The notes below the pieces were generated by a model. The model was given only the letters and a program-made list of their open reading frames with translations. It was not told the origin of the DNA and made no database searches. A stretch of 64,000 nucleotides of DNA from Luteolibacter sp. Y139 (GTDB lineage Bacteria > Verrucomicrobiota > Verrucomicrobiia > Verrucomicrobiales > Akkermansiaceae). The first letter of the stretch is position 1. Each line of letters begins with the position of its first letter. Position numbers and translations under genes: made by a program. Below, in pieces: positions 18,654 to 27,196 of this stretch. Where the stretch lies: positions 496,001-560,000 of the forward strand of contig NZ_JBBUKT010000002.1 of NCBI RefSeq assembly GCF_038066715.1, given 5' to 3'.

Positions 18654-21092
18654 TTACGGCGTGGGCTGGATGTCGGATTCGGCCAGCGAAGCGTGAAGGA
18701 TTTCCTTCCGCAGGCCGCCCTTGCGCTCGCTCCACCAGAGCACCACCGGCGAGGCGATGAAGATCGAGGAGTAGGTGCCGATCACCAGACCGATGAGGAT
18801 CATGAAGGAGAAGTCCTGCAGCGCAGAGCCACCGAAGAACGAGAGGATGGCCACGGTTGCGATGGTGGTGAGCGAGGTCAGCACCGTGCGGGAGAGCGTG
18901 GCATTGACGGCCTCATTCATCAGTTCCTTCACATCGCCTTCGCCATGCTTCAGCGAGTCGCGGATACGGTCGAAGATAACGATGGTGTCGTTGATCGAGT
19001 AACCGGCGATGGTGAGCAGCGCGCCGACGTGGATCAGCGAAAGCTCGCCACCGAAGAGGATCACCATGCCGGCGGACAGCACCACATCGTGGAGCAGCGC
19101 GACGAAGCCACCGAGCGCGAACGAGAACTCGAAGCGAATCGTGATGTAGAGAAGGATGCCGAGCAATCCGAGCACCAGGGCGATGCCGGACTCCAAGAGG
19201 TAGTCCTGGCCGAGCGCCGCAGACACGGCTTGCGTGCTGGTCTGGATCACCGGCTTGCCGTCAGCATTCTTCTCCGCCAGTGAAGGGAAGGTGGTCCGGA
19301 GATGCGCCTCGACCTTGCCTTCGTCGCCGGTCGCACAACGTACGGTCAACAGCTCGCCGGTGATCGATTTCTCGACCTGGGCAGTCGGGCGTTTGGCGGT
19401 CTCGGCACCTTCCAGTGCTTGGTCGACTTCCTGTTGGCTGATGTGCTTCTCGCCCATCTGGAATTCGATCAGGGTGCCACCGGTGAAGTCGACGCCGAGG
19501 CTGCGGTCCTTTCTCATCGCGACCGCGCCGATGCTGGCGAGGATCAGGAGACCGGAGACGATGTAGGAGATCTTGGTCTTGGAGAGGAAGTCGATGTTGG
19601 TCGCCTTGATCAGGTTGAGGAAGCTCAGCTTCTTCAGGAGGTTCAGGTCATTCGCCCACCGGAACAGCACGCGGGTGACGAGGATGCCGGAGAACATCGA
19701 GGCCGCGATACCGATGACGAGGGTAATGGCGAAGCCCTTGATGGTGCCGCTGCCCATGAAGAGCAGGATCGCGGCAGTGATCAGCGAGGTGAGGTTCGAG
19801 TCGAAGATCGCGGAGAAGGCCTTGTCGTAGGAAGTGCTGATCGCGATCTTGAGCGACTTGCCGGCGGCGATTTCCTCACGCAAGCGTTCGTAGATGAGCA
19901 CGTTCGCATCGACCGCCATACCGATCGAGAGAATCATACCCGCGATACTCGGCAGGGTGAACGTGAAGTCGAACATGGCCATGCCGCCGAAGATCATCAG
20001 CGTATTCACGACCAGACCGAAGAGAGCGACCAGACCGGCGGTGCGGTAGTAGACCAGCACGAACAGTGCGGTGATGCTGAGACCCACGATGCCGGCCATC
20101 AGGCCTTGCTTGACCACTGCCGCGCCGAGGGTCGGGGTGACGGTGCGCTGGTCGATGATTTCGAGCGGGTTTTCCAAGGGGTTCTTCAGCGCGTTGGCCA
20201 GCGAGCGGGCTTCCTCGACGCTCTCCTGACCGTCGATTTGGAAGTTCTTGCCGAGCGGGACTTGCTTGAGGCCGGGTGCCGTCAGGACCTGACCATCCAA
20301 TACCACCGCGATACGGTCGCGGCCGGGTACGAGATCCTTGGTGAGGTTCATCATCTTGTCACCGCCAGCGCTGGTGAGCGTGATGCCCACGCTGACGCCG
20401 CCACCCATCGACTCGGGATAGGCGTTCTGGACGTCCTTGCCGGTCCATGCGACACGATTGCTGAGAAGGAGATACTCGGTATGCTTGGTGCCTTCGCGTT
20501 CGTACTGGTGCTGGAAGACCTTGTAGCCGGGCATGCGCGGCTCCTCGCCTGCGTCGATTCGCTCGGCCAGGGTCTTGCCATTGGGGCCGGGGTGCCCGCC
20601 GTCCAGGTTCACCTTGCGGACCTCAAGACGAGCCACCTTCTGGAGCTGGACCTTGATGTCAGCTGCGGTTTCCGGAGACATGCCGGGCATCTGGAGCAGG
20701 ATCTTGTCGTTCCCCTGCACCACGGAGCTCATTTCGATGTTGCCGTAGGCGTTCAGTCGCTTTTCCACGGTCGACTTGGCCTGCTTCACGTCATCCGCCG
20801 TGAGCGGGATCACTTCACCGGTGGTTTCGTTGATCTTCGGTTTCACCAGCAGGGTGAACGAGGATCCACCGGCGAGGTCGATGCCGAGCTTCAGGTTTTC
20901 CTTCGGTGGATAGAGGGCCAGCACGCAGAGCGCCGAGACACCCAGGACGAGCACGGTGCCGATATTGCGCTTACGGACTTCGTAATCGGTGGCGAAGTAC
21001 CAGAAGAAGAGGACCAGCAGGGCAAGGCCGGACAGGAAAAGGATCATCGGATCCTTCAGGAACGGCGTGGCGAACAGCGCGGACGGGAGCAT
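18654..21092 (-). CDS. secDF: Fused protein translocase subunit SecDF
   Basis: 812 residues, SecD and SecF in one chain. SecD part: first helix after MLPSALF, then LKLGIDLAGGSSFTLLV, the P1 periplasmic domain, ILMQMPG-like block LLQMPGMSPETA, and the RND-like helices with GMAVDANVLIYERLREE near 390-406. SecF part begins near 500 (FLSKTKISYIVSGLLIL), with LGVDFTGGTLIEF and GYSINDTIVIFDRIRD. The complex uses proton motive force to assist SecYEG export. Fusion of the two genes is common in several phyla. Directly downstream of yajC and tgt in the usual tgt-yajC-secDF order. Confidence 0.96.
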   Translation of the reverse strand: MLPSALFATPFLKDPMILFLSGLALLVLFFWYFATDYEVRKRNIGTVLVLGVSALCVLALYPPKENLKLGIDLAGGSSFTLLVKPKINETTGEVIPLTADDVKQAKSTVEKRLNAYGNIEMSSVVQGNDKILLQMPGMSPETAADIKVQLQKVARLEVRKVNLDGGHPGPNGKTLAERIDAGEEPRMPGYKVFQHQYEREGTKHTEYLLLSNRVAWTGKDVQNAYPESMGGGVSVGITLTSAGGDKMMNLTKDLVPGRDRIAVVLDGQVLTAPGLKQVPLGKNFQIDGQESVEEARSLANALKNPLENPLEIIDQRTVTPTLGAAVVKQGLMAGIVGLSITALFVLVYYRTAGLVALFGLVVNTLMIFGGMAMFDFTFTLPSIAGMILSIGMAVDANVLIYERLREEIAAGKSLKIAISTSYDKAFSAIFDSNLTSLITAAILLFMGSGTIKGFAITLVIGIAASMFSGILVTRVLFRWANDLNLLKKLSFLNLIKATNIDFLSKTKISYIVSGLLILASIGAVAMRKDRSLGVDFTGGTLIEFQMGEKHISQQEVDQALEGAETAKRPTAQVEKSITGELLTVRCATGDEGKVEAHLRTTFPSLAEKNADGKPVIQTSTQAVSAALGQDYLLESGIALVLGLLGILLYITIRFEFSFALGGFVALLHDVVLSAGMVILFGGELSLIHVGALLTIAGYSINDTIVIFDRIRDSLKHGEGDVKELMNEAVNATLSRTVLTSLTTIATVAILSFFGGSALQDFSFMILIGLVIGTYSSIFIASPVVLWWSERKGGLRKEILHASLAESDIQPTP

Positions 21093-21145
21093 GACGGGAA
21101 AAGGGAAGGAGTGGCGCGAAGGGCGCGGACGAAATCAGGATAGGA

Positions 21146-21475
21146 TCAGGCAGCCGAGGATGATTCCTTTTTGATGACCGAGGCCACGGAGGGCTTGTCG
21201 AACTCCATCATCACACCTTCGGCCACCTTGAGAACTACGGTGCGGTCCTTGATGTTGTGAACGATGGCGTGGATGCCGGCGGTGGTAACCACTTCGTCAC
21301 CCTTTTGCAGGGCGGAGAGGCGCTTCTCCAAGTCCTTCCGCTGCTGCTGCTGAGGCCGGATGAAGAGGAAATACATGATCACGAACAGCGGCAGGACCGT
21401 CATCAGCATGCCCAGCGGATTCTGGCTTTGGCCGGACTCGGCTTCGGCGAGCAGCAGGTGGAAAAAAGACATCAT
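21146..21475 (-). CDS. yajC: Preprotein translocase subunit YajC
   Basis: 109 residues. A single helix near 20-40 (LGMLMTVLPLFVIMYFLFIRPQQQQRK) with the hallmark FIRPQQQQ, then a small soluble domain (KGDEVVTTAGIHAIVHNIKDRTVVLKVAEGV). It joins SecDF in the accessory translocase complex. The start overlaps the end of tgt by 4 bases, so the two are translationally coupled, and secDF follows 53 bp downstream. Confidence 0.95.
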   Translation of the reverse strand: MMSFFHLLLAEAESGQSQNPLGMLMTVLPLFVIMYFLFIRPQQQQRKDLEKRLSALQKGDEVVTTAGIHAIVHNIKDRTVVLKVAEGVMMEFDKPSVASVIKKESSSAA

Positions 21476-22602
21476 TCGGATTTCGACTGGGTGTAGCGGC
21501 GGATGAAGGACTCCTTGAATTCAGGGAATTTCCCCTCACTGATGGCCTCCCGCGCGTTGGCGGCAAGGCGCAGGAAGAAATGCAGGTTGTGAAAGGAAAG
21601 CAACCGCAAAGCGAGGATTTCCCCGGCCCGGAAAAGGTGCCGGATGTAGGCCCGGGAGAACCTCGCGACGTGGGGGTGGGAACTCTCGCAGAGGGGGCGC
21701 GGATCGCGCTCGAAGGCCAGGTTTTTGATGTGGATGGGACCGTCGAGAGTGAAGGCCTGGCCGTGCCGGGCGACCCGGGTCGGCATCACGCAGTCGAACA
21801 TGTCCACCCCGCGGCCGATCATCTCCAGAATCTGCGGCGGGGTGCCGAGGCCCATGGCGTAGCGGGGCTTGTTTTCCGGAAGGAAAGGGACGCTGTGTTC
21901 CACGGCCCGCATCATTTCCTCCTCTGGTTCGCCGACCGAGACGCCGCCGATTGCGTAGCCGTCGAAATCCAGTTCCACGAGCTCGCGGGCGGACTTTTCC
22001 CGGAGGTCAGCCCAGATCGAGCCTTGGACGATGCCGAAGTGCCGCTGGATGCCGGTGCCGCTGGTCGGTTGGTTCTTCTCGATCCAGTCCTTGCAGCGCT
22101 TCGCCCAGCGGGTGGTCAGGCCGAGCGAGGTCTCGGCATATTTCCGCTCGCAGGGGTAGGGTGGGCACTCGTCGAAAAGCATCGCGATGTCCGAGCCGAG
22201 CGCAGCCTGGATTTCCATGCTCAGCTCCGGGGTGAGCATCATCCGGGAGCCATCGAGGTGATTCTGGAAACGCACGCCCTCCTCGGTGATCTTGCGCAGC
22301 TTGGCGAGCGACCAGACTTGGAAGCCGCCGGAATCGGTCAGCATCGGCCGGTCCCAGGTGGCGAACTTGTGCAGGCCGCCGAATTCCTTGATCGTCTCCG
22401 GTCCGGGCCGCAGCCACAGGTGGTAGGTATTGCCGAGGATGATCTGGGCTCCGAGCAGTTCCAACTCGTCCGGGTGCAGGGTTTTCACCGTGCCCTGCGT
22501 GCCCACCGGCATGAAAATCGGGGTTTCCACCGTGCCGTGGGCCAGCTCCATGAGGCCACGCCGGGCCTGGCAGGAGGGATCGCGCGCTAAAACCTGAAAC
22601 AT
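21472..22602 (-). CDS. tgt: Queuine tRNA-ribosyltransferase with altered zinc site
   Basis: 376 residues from the ATG at 22602 (MFQVLARDPSCQARRG); the longer start at 22671 adds a basic stretch not typical of the family. The enzyme swaps guanine 34 for preQ1 in tRNAs with GUN anticodons. Asp90 in MLTDSGGFQVWSL and the nucleophile Asp270 in FDCVMPTR are present, as are the GGVSVGE and GLGTPPQILE blocks. The canonical zinc motif C-x-C-x2-C before SRAYI..HL is missing: the region reads CESSHPHVARFSRAYIRHL, leaving Cys305, His309, His311 and the downstream His338. Either a different ligand set binds zinc or the site is weakened. Reading all frames there is no frameshift that would restore the motif. 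Confidence 0.93.
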   Translation of the reverse strand: MFQVLARDPSCQARRGLMELAHGTVETPIFMPVGTQGTVKTLHPDELELLGAQIILGNTYHLWLRPGPETIKEFGGLHKFATWDRPMLTDSGGFQVWSLAKLRKITEEGVRFQNHLDGSRMMLTPELSMEIQAALGSDIAMLFDECPPYPCERKYAETSLGLTTRWAKRCKDWIEKNQPTSGTGIQRHFGIVQGSIWADLREKSARELVELDFDGYAIGGVSVGEPEEEMMRAVEHSVPFLPENKPRYAMGLGTPPQILEMIGRGVDMFDCVMPTRVARHGQAFTLDGPIHIKNLAFERDPRPLCESSHPHVARFSRAYIRHLFRAGEILALRLLSFHNLHFFLRLAANAREAISEGKFPEFKESFIRRYTQSKSE

Positions 22603-23031
22603 CGGGGCGCGCGATTTACGGGCAAATCCGCCGGTGGGCAATCTTTCCGTGAGGACACGCCGCCGCGGCATCTAACAAAGACGGAGAAAGGGCGCGAACC
22701 AGATTCCCCCCGGAGTCAAAATTCGCGCCCTTTCCGAAATGACCGGAGCCTCCGCCGCGGATTCAGTCGGTTTGATCTCCCCCCAGAGGTCAATTCCGTC
22801 AGTAGGAATTCGCGGCCCGGCGACGGCCAAGCGCTAACCTGCCGAAGCAGTTCAGCGCGGTCGGAGATTGCCTCAAATATCGGGAATTGGAAAGTATTTA
22901 GTGAGCCTAATTGCCAAGAAAACTGAGGTCTTCGTGCAAAAAGTAGCATTTTCAACCGCTTGCGACGATTCCGGGAATAAACGCCGCGGCCTGCATTGCC
23001 AGCGGTGGCGACCATTGTTAGGAGTCGGGTC
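22603..23031. other. 429-bp intergenic region, tgt / FAH divergent promoters
   Basis: No convincing gene. The part near 22870-22980 is clearly more AT-rich than its surroundings and probably contains the promoter of the FAH gene. Two CTAACA words lie at 22672-22677 and 23016-23021 (reverse). An imperfect AATTCC / GGAATT repeat lies around 22791-22810. The main feature is the long hairpin at 22687-22733, listed separately. Confidence 0.6.
22687..22733. other. Long hairpin upstream of tgt
   Basis: AAAGGGCGCGAA (22687-22698) pairs perfectly with TTCGCGCCCTTT (22722-22733) around a 23-nt loop. It lies about 85-130 bp upstream of the tgt start on the minus strand. There is no clear U-run, so it is not an ordinary terminator. 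Candidates are a leader structure of the tgt transcript or an extragenic repeat; nothing resembles the known preQ1 riboswitch folds. Confidence 0.45.
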
Positions 23032-23886
23032 ATGAAACTGATCCGTTACGGCGAACCGGGGCGTGAGGAGCCGGGAGTCATCTTGGAAGACGGCCGCCGG
23101 CTGGATGTCGGAGGGCAGTTTACCGACTACGACGAGGGATTTTTCGCCCTCGGTGGCTTGGAAGCCCTGCAGGCGTGGGTGGATGACGGGTGCCCGGACG
23201 CCGAGGAAATCCCGCAGGACGCCCGCCTCGGCCCCCCGGTCGACCGGCCGTCGAAGATCGTCTGCGTGGGGAAGAACTACCTGGAGCACGCCAAGGAATT
23301 CGGGGAGGGGATACCGACCGAGCCGGTGCTCTTCATGAAGGCCTCCACCTGCTGGTCCGGCCCCTTTGACGACGTCATCAATCCGCCCGGCTCGACCAAA
23401 CTGGACTACGAGGTGGAGCTCGCGGTGGTCGTCGGCAAGACCGCCACCCACGTGAAGGAGGAGCACGCCCTCGATCACGTCGCCGGTTATTCCGTCTTCT
23501 GCGACTACTCGGAGCGGGCGTGGCAGAAAGAAATGGGCGGCCAATGGACCAAGGGGAAAAGCCACGACACCTTCGGCCCCATGGGCCCGTGGCTGGTGCC
23601 GGCTTCGCAGATTTCCGACCCGCAGGGCCTGCGCCTGTGGTGCAAGGTGAACAATGAGCTCCGCCAGAATGGCTGGACCGGCGACATGATGTTCGGCGTC
23701 CGCCATCTGGTCAGCTACATCAGCCGCTTCATGACCCTGCTGCCCGGCGACGTGATCGCGACCGGCACTCCGTCCGGCGTCGGTATGGGGATGAAGCCCC
23801 CGCGCTACCTGTCTCCCGGTGACTGCGTCGAACTCGGCATCGAGGGGATCGGCGAAATGAAGCAACGCATCGTCGCCAGCCTCTGA
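23032..23886 (+). CDS. Fumarylacetoacetate hydrolase (FAH) family protein
   Basis: 284 residues from an ATG preceded by AGGAG. The C-terminal FAH fold is clear: KIVCVGKNYLEHAKEFG, PVLFMKAST, DYEVELAVVVGK with the metal-binding Glu pair, YSVFCDYSERAWQ, KSHDTFGPMGPWLV and LPGDVIATGTPSGVGMGMKPPRYLSPGD. This subgroup includes ureidoglycolate lyase-like, 2,4-diketo-3-deoxy-fuconate hydrolase and acylpyruvase enzymes; the exact substrate cannot be told from sequence. Mg2+-dependent C-C bond hydrolysis is expected. It stands alone before purH (97-bp gap). Confidence 0.88.
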   Translation: MKLIRYGEPGREEPGVILEDGRRLDVGGQFTDYDEGFFALGGLEALQAWVDDGCPDAEEIPQDARLGPPVDRPSKIVCVGKNYLEHAKEFGEGIPTEPVLFMKASTCWSGPFDDVINPPGSTKLDYEVELAVVVGKTATHVKEEHALDHVAGYSVFCDYSERAWQKEMGGQWTKGKSHDTFGPMGPWLVPASQISDPQGLRLWCKVNNELRQNGWTGDMMFGVRHLVSYISRFMTLLPGDVIATGTPSGVGMGMKPPRYLSPGDCVELGIEGIGEMKQRIVASL

Positions 23887-23983
23887 CCCCCGTATTCTCC
23901 GCCGCACTCCGCGCTTGCCCCCCGCCGGGGCGGCGATTACGCGGGGCGGCTCGCCTCCACTACCTACAACCATCCCGCACCCG

Positions 23984-25525
23984 ATGCCCATCGCCCGCGC
24001 TCTCCTTTCCGTCTCTGACAAGACCGGACTCGCCGATTTTGCCAAGCAGCTCCATGAGCTGGGCGTCGAACTGCTTTCCACCGGTGGCACTGCGAAGGCC
24101 CTGCGTGAGGCGGGCCTGCCGGTGATGGACGTGTCGGAATTCACGGGAGCACCGGAGCTTTTCGAAGGTCGCGTGAAAACGCTGCACCCGAAGGTCCACG
24201 GCGGCCTGCTCCACAAGCGCGATGACAAGGAGCATCTCGCCCAGGCCAAGGAGCACGGGATTCCTCCGATCGATCTCGTGGTGGTGAATCTTTACCCCTT
24301 CGAGCAGACCGTGGCCAAGGAAGGGGTGACGCTGGAGGATGCGATCGAGAACATCGATATCGGCGGGCCCTCGATGCTGCGCAGCGCGTCCAAGAACTAC
24401 GCCTCCGTCACGGTGGTCACCGATCCGGCCGACTATGAGAAAGTGATCGAGGAAATGAAGGAGCACGGTGGCAACACCACGCTCGGCTTCCGCGAGCAGC
24501 TCGCCGTGAAGGTTTTCCTTCGCACTTCGCAGTATGACGCCGCGATCTCGAACTTCCTCGGCCAGTGCAAGCAGGGGACCCGCAGTAATTTCAGCGTCAG
24601 CCTGCCGCTCGAAATGGAGCTGCGCTACGGCGACAATCCGCACCAGAAGTCCGCGCTCTACGGCGACTTCAGGAGCTGCTTCTCCCAGCTCCAGGGCAAG
24701 GAACTCAGCTACACCAACATCCTCGACATCGAGGCTGCGGCGGATCTCATCCTCGACTTCGTCCGTCCGACGATCGGCATTCTCAAGCACACGAATCCGT
24801 GCGGTGTTGGCCAGGATGACGAGGACCTGCGCATCGCATGGCAGAAGGCCTTCGAGACCGACCGCCAGGCTCCATTTGGCGGCGTGATCGTCTGCAACCG
24901 CCCGCTGACCGAAGGCGTGGCCCGCATCATTTCCGAGATCTTCACCGACGTGATCATCGCGCCGGACTACGAGCCCGAAGCTCGCGCCGTCCTTCAGAAG
25001 AAGAAGAACCTGCGCATCATGAAGATGAATGACGCCTACCTCTCCGCGAAGAAGGCTCCGGTCATCCGCTCCTGCCCGGGAGGCCTCATGGTCATGGACC
25101 GCGATCACACCGCGCTCGGTCTCGACAATCTCGAAAGCAAGGTGGTGACCAAGCGTCCACCGACCGAAGAGGAAATGCGTGCGATGCGCTTCGCCTGGCG
25201 CGTGGTGAAGCACGTGAAGTCGAACGCGATCGTTTACGCGAAGTCCGACCGCACGCTCGGCATCGGCGCCGGTCAGATGAGCCGCGTGGACAGCTCGCGC
25301 ATCGCGGTGTGGAAGGCGAAGGAAGCCGGTCTCGAACTGAAAGGCTCGGTCATCGCCTCGGACGCCATGTTCCCTTTCGCCGACGGCCTGCAAGCCGCCA
25401 TCGAAGCCGGAGCCACCGCCTGCATCCAGCCCGGTGGCTCGATGCGTGACCAGGAAGTCATCGAAGCCGCGGACGCCGCGGGTCTGGCGATGATCTTCAC
25501 GGGTCACCGTCACTTCCGCCATTAA
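23984..25525 (+). CDS. purH: Bifunctional AICAR transformylase / IMP cyclohydrolase
   Basis: 513 residues from the ATG at 23984 (MPIARALLSVSDKTGLADFA). The N-terminal MGS-like IMP cyclohydrolase domain (residues 1-140) shows SVSDKTG, LLSTGGTAKAL, GRVKTLHPKVHGGLL and IDLVVVNLYPFE. The C-terminal transformylase domain has LRYGDNPHQKSALYG, KHTNPCGVG with the catalytic Lys-His pair, APFGGVIVCN and a C-terminus ending VIEAADAAGLAMIFTGHRHFRH. It performs the last two steps of purine synthesis. Encoded alone; no other pur gene is nearby. Confidence 0.97.
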   Translation: MPIARALLSVSDKTGLADFAKQLHELGVELLSTGGTAKALREAGLPVMDVSEFTGAPELFEGRVKTLHPKVHGGLLHKRDDKEHLAQAKEHGIPPIDLVVVNLYPFEQTVAKEGVTLEDAIENIDIGGPSMLRSASKNYASVTVVTDPADYEKVIEEMKEHGGNTTLGFREQLAVKVFLRTSQYDAAISNFLGQCKQGTRSNFSVSLPLEMELRYGDNPHQKSALYGDFRSCFSQLQGKELSYTNILDIEAAADLILDFVRPTIGILKHTNPCGVGQDDEDLRIAWQKAFETDRQAPFGGVIVCNRPLTEGVARIISEIFTDVIIAPDYEPEARAVLQKKKNLRIMKMNDAYLSAKKAPVIRSCPGGLMVMDRDHTALGLDNLESKVVTKRPPTEEEMRAMRFAWRVVKHVKSNAIVYAKSDRTLGIGAGQMSRVDSSRIAVWKAKEAGLELKGSVIASDAMFPFADGLQAAIEAGATACIQPGGSMRDQEVIEAADAAGLAMIFTGHRHFRH

Positions 25526-25554
25526 GGTCGAGCGGGCCGGTCCCGCCTATCCAG

Positions 25555-26019
25555 ATGCCGAGTGCCACAGTCAGCTACCCGATGCCTTGTTCATCGGCGG
25601 TCGTCTTCGAGCTATTGCACGACTACGACCGGCGGTTGGAATGGGATACGCTGTTGAGGGAGGCTCGGCTCACTCGGGGGCACACCGTCGCGGAGAAAGG
25701 GGCTACCTCACTATGCGTGGGGAAGCCGTTCTTCGGATGGATTGGGATTGAGACTCGCTATCTCACCTTCGTTCCGGGTTCGATAGCAGCGGTGGAGATG
25801 ATCAATCGCTCGCCATTCTTCGAACACTTCGCGGCAAGCATTCGCCATGAGGATGCGCCGGAGGGATCACGGCTGACTTACAAGCTCAACTTCTCGGCGC
25901 GGCCTCGCTTCCTGCGCTGCCTGCTCCATCCGGTCATGTTGGTGGCCCTGCGATACGAGACTCGCAAGCGTCTCGCGGCTTTGGCGGGATTCTTGCGGGA
26001 GAAGGGAAAACCGGTCTGA
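25555..26019 (+). CDS. SRPBCC (START-like) family protein
   Basis: 154 residues. The N-terminal strand-helix MPSATVSYPMPCSSAVVFELLHDYDRRLEWDTLLREAR is typical of polyketide-cyclase/dehydrase or START-like folds (helix VVFELLHDYDRRLEW is the usual 'VWxxLxDxxxxxxW' opening). The middle strands and the C-terminal helix (RYETRKRLAALAGFLREKG) complete the helix-grip fold. These proteins bind hydrophobic ligands; nothing narrows the ligand here. It lies 29 bp downstream of purH on the same strand and could be co-transcribed. Confidence 0.75.
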   Translation: MPSATVSYPMPCSSAVVFELLHDYDRRLEWDTLLREARLTRGHTVAEKGATSLCVGKPFFGWIGIETRYLTFVPGSIAAVEMINRSPFFEHFAASIRHEDAPEGSRLTYKLNFSARPRFLRCLLHPVMLVALRYETRKRLAALAGFLREKGKPV

Positions 26020-26029
26020 GCTTCTCGTA

Positions 26030-26647
26030 TCAAGCGATTTTGACGGCTCCAGCAGCTTGGCTCTCCTCGGGGTTCGGGATTAGTTGCAACTCCTTGTCGC
26101 TCCTGCCCTCCAAGAGTGACTGAAGCTTCGAGAGCTGATCGAGAATACCGGTGGTGGCGCGCCGGCGGTGTAGCTTGATCGGTCCCTTGTCGTCCGTGAC
26201 GACCGTCTCGCATAATCTTAAATCCCGAAACCCACAGTTTTGGCCGCGACCATCCTCGCGGATATGGACTTCAGTTAGGATCGCATGGCCGTGTGGCCGG
26301 CAATCGATTCGAGCAAGGCGTGGTCCAATCCGCCCGCCATCCCTAGTAAATTGCTCCCGACCGACAGCCGGGAACGAGGCGAAATAGTCCCATTGGAGAA
26401 GCTGGATATTCTCTTCAAGCAGCTGCTTGGCATGCTGCAGGTGATTGAGGAATCCTCTGAGATCGAGAGTGATTGTCGCGCCCTTTTGGTAGCCTTCCGC
26501 TACGCTGCGCAATGGAGCACAAGTCAGCAGCCTGGACACTTCCGTGGCTCTGCCGATGGCGTAGTCAAATGTGGGATACGTCAGAAGTTCCGAGTCGCGA
26601 AGGCTCGCCTTCCAAGCTGCCTTGATGTCACCGGTTTGTAATAGCAT
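26030..26647 (-). CDS. Hypothetical protein at the end of the biuret-type island
   Basis: 205 residues, no family recognised. No signal peptide or membrane helix; the sequence is mixed charged and hydrophobic, with a helical middle (LRGFLNHLQHAKQLLEENIQLLQWDYF) and a basic strand-like stretch (RPHGHAILTEVHIREDGRG). Base composition is visibly less GC-rich than neighbours, and codon choice is more relaxed, which may mean recent acquisition. It follows the cupin gene by 135 bp on the same strand; that gap holds a CTAACA word at 26697. Coding status is supported by an uninterrupted 206-codon frame with a plausible start, but not by homology. Confidence 0.5.
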   Translation of the reverse strand: MLLQTGDIKAAWKASLRDSELLTYPTFDYAIGRATEVSRLLTCAPLRSVAEGYQKGATITLDLRGFLNHLQHAKQLLEENIQLLQWDYFASFPAVGREQFTRDGGRIGPRLARIDCRPHGHAILTEVHIREDGRGQNCGFRDLRLCETVVTDDKGPIKLHRRRATTGILDQLSKLQSLLEGRSDKELQLIPNPEESQAAGAVKIA

Positions 26648-26782
26648 GCGATCTTCTGGCGAGGAGTGCTTCTTCGTCTGTTCGAAAACCGGACATCTAA
26701 CACTCCGGAAGACGCAGACTCTATGGGAAGTCCTGACCGGAAGCGACAGAGTGTGTCAATTCAAGAGCCGAACCTGGGCGAG

Positions 26783-27196
26783 TCATTCGACAAACCTCAC
26801 CGGCTTCTCGTAGATCGCGAGCACGATGCAGCCTGCTTCACTGGTCGCACTGTGCTGCGTGCCCGGAGGGTGAATTCTCAGCGTCCCGGGTTTCAAGATG
26901 CCATTCGCATCCCGCTGGGTGCCGGCGAGGATGAGCAGATGCTCGTAGCCCTCGTGCACGTGCAGCGGAACCTTGGCCTCCTGTCGGAATCTCAGCAGAG
27001 CGGCAGTGGGACCGGAAATTCCATCGCCATACAGACGATGAATCTCCACACCGTCTCGGAAAGACTCCCAATCGATGGAATCGGGATTCTTAGCGAGGTG
27101 GAAGAGGTCTTGGATTTCGAAATGCTCGAAGGGCGCGTGGTCCGGGTCGCTCACAAGTTCAGCCGAGAGCATGGACCAATGCGTCAGAATCGGCAA
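26783..27196 (-). CDS. Cupin-domain protein
   Basis: 137 residues; a start at 27172 ([15 protein letters not shown]) is an equally good option and reduces the overlap with the upstream gene from 38 to 14 bp. The two cupin motifs are visible: [25 protein letters not shown] with His79, His81 and Glu85 as metal ligands, and [13 protein letters not shown] with His115. The layout resembles ChrR-type anti-sigma cupins, but without the zinc anti-sigma domain. Overlap with the BiuH-like gene indicates co-expression, so it may bind or process a small product of that pathway. Function unknown. Confidence 0.82.
   Translation of the reverse strand: MPILTHWSMLSAELVSDPDHAPFEHFEIQDLFHLAKNPDSIDWESFRDGVEIHRLYGDGISGPTAALLRFRQEAKVPLHVHEGYEHLLILAGTQRDANGILKPGTLRIHPPGTQHSATSEAGCIVLAIYEKPVRFVE

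Noticed and set aside
19302-21143. Plus-strand open frame of about 613 codons opposite secDF
   Set aside because: Its protein is rich in His, Asp, Glu and Gln without any fold signature, as expected of antisense; SecDF on the minus strand is unambiguous.
21580-22590. Plus-strand gene opposite tgt
   Set aside because: Antisense frame with no motif; Tgt homology on the minus strand covers it fully.
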